Shown here one piece after another: positions 62,237 through 64,000 of a stretch of 64,000 nt of DNA. Made by a program: the position numbers and the translations under genes. Position 1 is the first letter of the stretch; the number at the start of each line of letters is the position of its first letter. A model generated the notes under the pieces. It had not been told where the DNA came from, did no database searches, and saw only the letters and a program-made list of their open reading frames with translations. Source of the DNA: JAKALD01 sp963817785 (GTDB lineage: Bacteria; Pseudomonadota; Gammaproteobacteria; Burkholderiales; SG8-39); assembly GCA_963817785.1 (NCBI GenBank), contig CAWFPL010000002.1:310001-374000 (forward strand). The letters are read 5' to 3'.

Positions 62237-63103
62237 TTACTCGATGTTCTGCACCTGCTCGCGGATCTGCTCGATGAGCAGCTTCAGCTCGAGCGCGGCG
62301 TCGGAGATCTTCTGCGTCGCAGCCTTGGAGGCGAGCGTGTTCGCCTCGCGGTTCAGCTCCTGGGCCAGAAAGTCGAGCCGCTTGCCGGCCGCGCCGCCTT
62401 TCGCCAGCACGCGCTCGACCTCGTCGACGTGCGCCGCAAGGCGCGTCAGCTCCTCGTCCACGTCGGTCTTCACGCCGAACACCGCGAGCTCGGCGCGGAT
62501 GCGATCGTCGTCGCCCGTGCCGAGCGCCTCGCGCAGGCGCTGCGCGAGCTTTTGCTGGTAGGCGGCCATCGCCTCGGGCACCAGCGGGGCGAGCTCGGCG
62601 AGGCGGCGGCGCATGTCCGCAGCGCGGGCTGCGACGATCGCCGCGAGCTTGGCGCCTTCGCGCGCACGCGCACTGCACAGCTCCTGCAGCGCGCTGCGCG
62701 CCAGCTCGGTGACGCCGGCGCGCAGCGCCTCCTCGTCCAGCGACGCCTCGGCGAGCACGCCCGGCCAGCGCAGCACGTCGGCGACGCGCAGCGGCCCGGC
62801 GTCGGGAAACGTGCGCCGGGCCTCCTCCGACAAACGCATCAGGTTCAGCAGCGCAGCCGGGCTCAGGCTCTGCGCCGCGGCGGCCGTCGCACCCGCAGTG
62901 AAGAACACGCGGCAATCGATCTTGCCGCGTGCGACGCGCGCGGCAATCAGCTCGCGCAGCGCCGGCTCGACGAGACGCAGCTCGTCGGCGAGGCGGAACT
63001 GGATGTCGAGATAACGCGAGTTGACCGATCGCAACTCGAGGTTGAGCGTGCCGCGCGGCGATTCCGCCGCCGCCGCCGCGTAGCCGGTCATGCTCTGAAT
63101 CAT
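62237..63103 (-). CDS. yicC: YicC family endoribonuclease
   Basis: A 288-residue YicC protein beginning MIQSMTGYA with SVNSRYLDIQFRL, and ending with the conserved KRLDFLAQELNREANTLASK followed by a helical tail. YicC is known as an RNase that affects small-RNA turnover. It precedes gmk as in other proteobacteria. The frame extends upstream without credible coding sequence. Confidence 0.94.
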   Translation of the reverse strand: MIQSMTGYAAAAAESPRGTLNLELRSVNSRYLDIQFRLADELRLVEPALRELIAARVARGKIDCRVFFTAGATAAAAQSLSPAALLNLMRLSEEARRTFPDAGPLRVADVLRWPGVLAEASLDEEALRAGVTELARSALQELCSARAREGAKLAAIVAARAADMRRRLAELAPLVPEAMAAYQQKLAQRLREALGTGDDDRIRAELAVFGVKTDVDEELTRLAAHVDEVERVLAKGGAAGKRLDFLAQELNREANTLASKAATQKISDAALELKLLIEQIREQVQNIE

Positions 63104-63190
63104 GAGTGCTCGGGCGTGCGCCGGGTGTGACAAAGTGCGCAAGCACCGCGGCGCGATTTTTCGAATGGGGAAGCAGGTATCATAGGTTAG

Positions 63191-64000
63191 ATGCCCGCTC
63201 AAGCCAACCAGCCGCTGCCGGAGGGCTACCAGCTTTTGAACTACCGCCTCATGCGCGTGCTCGCTTCGGGCGGTTTTTCGTTCGTTTACCTGGCGCACGA
63301 CGAGAACGACACGCCGGTCGCCGTCAAGGAATACCTGCCTTCCTCGCTCGCGCTGCGGGTGAACGGCAGCGCCGCGCCGCTGATTTCGGAGGAGAACCTG
63401 CCGACCTTCCGGTACGGCATGAAGTGCTTTTTCGAGGAGGGGCGCTCGCTCGCGCGGCTCATGCACCCGAACGTGGTGCGGGTGCTGAACTTCTTTCGCG
63501 CCAACGAGACCGTGTACATGGTGATGCGCTACGAGCGCGGCCGTACCCTGCAGACGCACATCCATGAGCACCGCGGCGCGCTCGGCGAGCCCTGGATACG
63601 GCGCACGTTCGCCGCGTTGCTCAACGGACTGCGCGAGGTGCACTCCAACAAGCTGCTGCATCTGGACATCAAGCCGGCGAACATCTATATCCGCAACGAC
63701 GGCACCCCGCTGCTGCTTGACTTCGGCGCCGCGCGGCAGACGCTGAGCCACGAGGGGGTGCGGCTGCCGCCGATGTATACGCGCGGGTTCGCCTCGCCGG
63801 AGCAACACGCCGAACGCCAGAACCTCGGGCCGTGGAGCGACATCTACTCCGTGGGCGCCAGCATGTACGCCTGTCTTGCGGCGGCCGCGCCGCAGCCCGC
63901 CAACGCGCGGCTGCAACAGGATCTGCTGACGCCCGCGCGCGACGCCTGGGCCGGAAAATACTCCGACGCGCTGCTCGAGCTCATCGACCGCTGCCTGCAG
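63191..64000 (+). CDS. Serine/threonine protein kinase, N-terminal part (cut by window edge)
   Basis: The first 270 residues of a Hanks-type kinase. It has a glycine-rich loop (LASGGFSFVYLA), the lysine in VAVKEYLP, the catalytic loop HLDIKPANIYI, DFGAAR, and a proline-rich activation segment (RGFASPEQH). The gene is divergent from yicC and runs off the right edge. Such kinases often form a regulatory pair with a PP2C phosphatase in betaproteobacteria. Confidence 0.9.
   Translation, partial: MPAQANQPLPEGYQLLNYRLMRVLASGGFSFVYLAHDENDTPVAVKEYLPSSLALRVNGSAAPLISEENLPTFRYGMKCFFEEGRSLARLMHPNVVRVLNFFRANETVYMVMRYERGRTLQTHIHEHRGALGEPWIRRTFAALLNGLREVHSNKLLHLDIKPANIYIRNDGTPLLLDFGAARQTLSHEGVRLPPMYTRGFASPEQHAERQNLGPWSDIYSVGASMYACLAAAAPQPANARLQQDLLTPARDAWAGKYSDALLELIDRCLQ

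Overview
The window is GC-rich bacterial chromosome, most likely from a betaproteobacterium. The gene order supports this: yebC-ruvC-ruvA-ruvB, ybgC-tolQRAB-pal-cpoB-queC, a csp-infA pair, and yicC-gmk-rpoZ-spoT are all laid out as in that class. No rRNA is present, so the genus cannot be named.

Region by region. Positions 1-8621 (minus strand) hold the 5' part of typA, an operon acs-pdhA-pdhB-pdhC-acp, a small DUF2892 membrane protein, a succinate-semialdehyde dehydrogenase and a short-chain dehydrogenase. Positions 8816-20248 (plus strand) hold yebC, the Holliday-junction genes ruvC, ruvA and ruvB (with a TPR/glycosyltransferase-like gene between ruvA and ruvB), the complete Tol-Pal envelope system, queC and a YeeE/YedE transporter. 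A tRNA-Lys(UUU) follows at 20322-20397.

Positions 20352-39511 are an integrative genomic island. A 48-bp direct repeat of the tRNA 3' half flanks it, and a tyrosine recombinase and a probable excisionase sit at the left end. Its base composition is visibly less GC-rich than the flanks. It is a stack of antiphage genes: a SNF2/RapA-like helicase, a remnant of an AlbA_2-type gene, an AIPR protein with an N-terminal nuclease-like domain, a Septu-like ATPase with a frameshifted HNH partner, and a type III restriction-modification pair (mod, res) with many frameshifts. On the opposite strand lies a compact, intact operon encoding a ubiquitin-like protein, an E2-like enzyme, a JAMM deubiquitinase and an E1-like enzyme, in the order of the BilABCD antiphage ubiquitin-like conjugation system. 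An OB-fold protein, a permuted NlpC/P60-like hydrolase and a frameshifted unknown gene follow this operon in the same direction.

Positions 39744-64000 return to GC-rich core sequence: an nfeD-SPFH pair, a very large cyclic beta-1,2-glucan synthase gene with a TetR regulator just upstream, several small proteins, csp and infA, a surface-polysaccharide-type cluster (WbqC, two paralogous beta-propeller proteins, a GNAT acetyltransferase, a methyltransferase), a Do-like protease, then spoT, rpoZ, gmk and yicC on the minus strand and the start of a serine/threonine kinase gene.

The main item of interest is the island's ubiquitin-like conjugation operon. It is intact and translationally coupled inside an island where several neighbouring defence genes are broken. 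I made all assignments by reading motifs; no database search was run.
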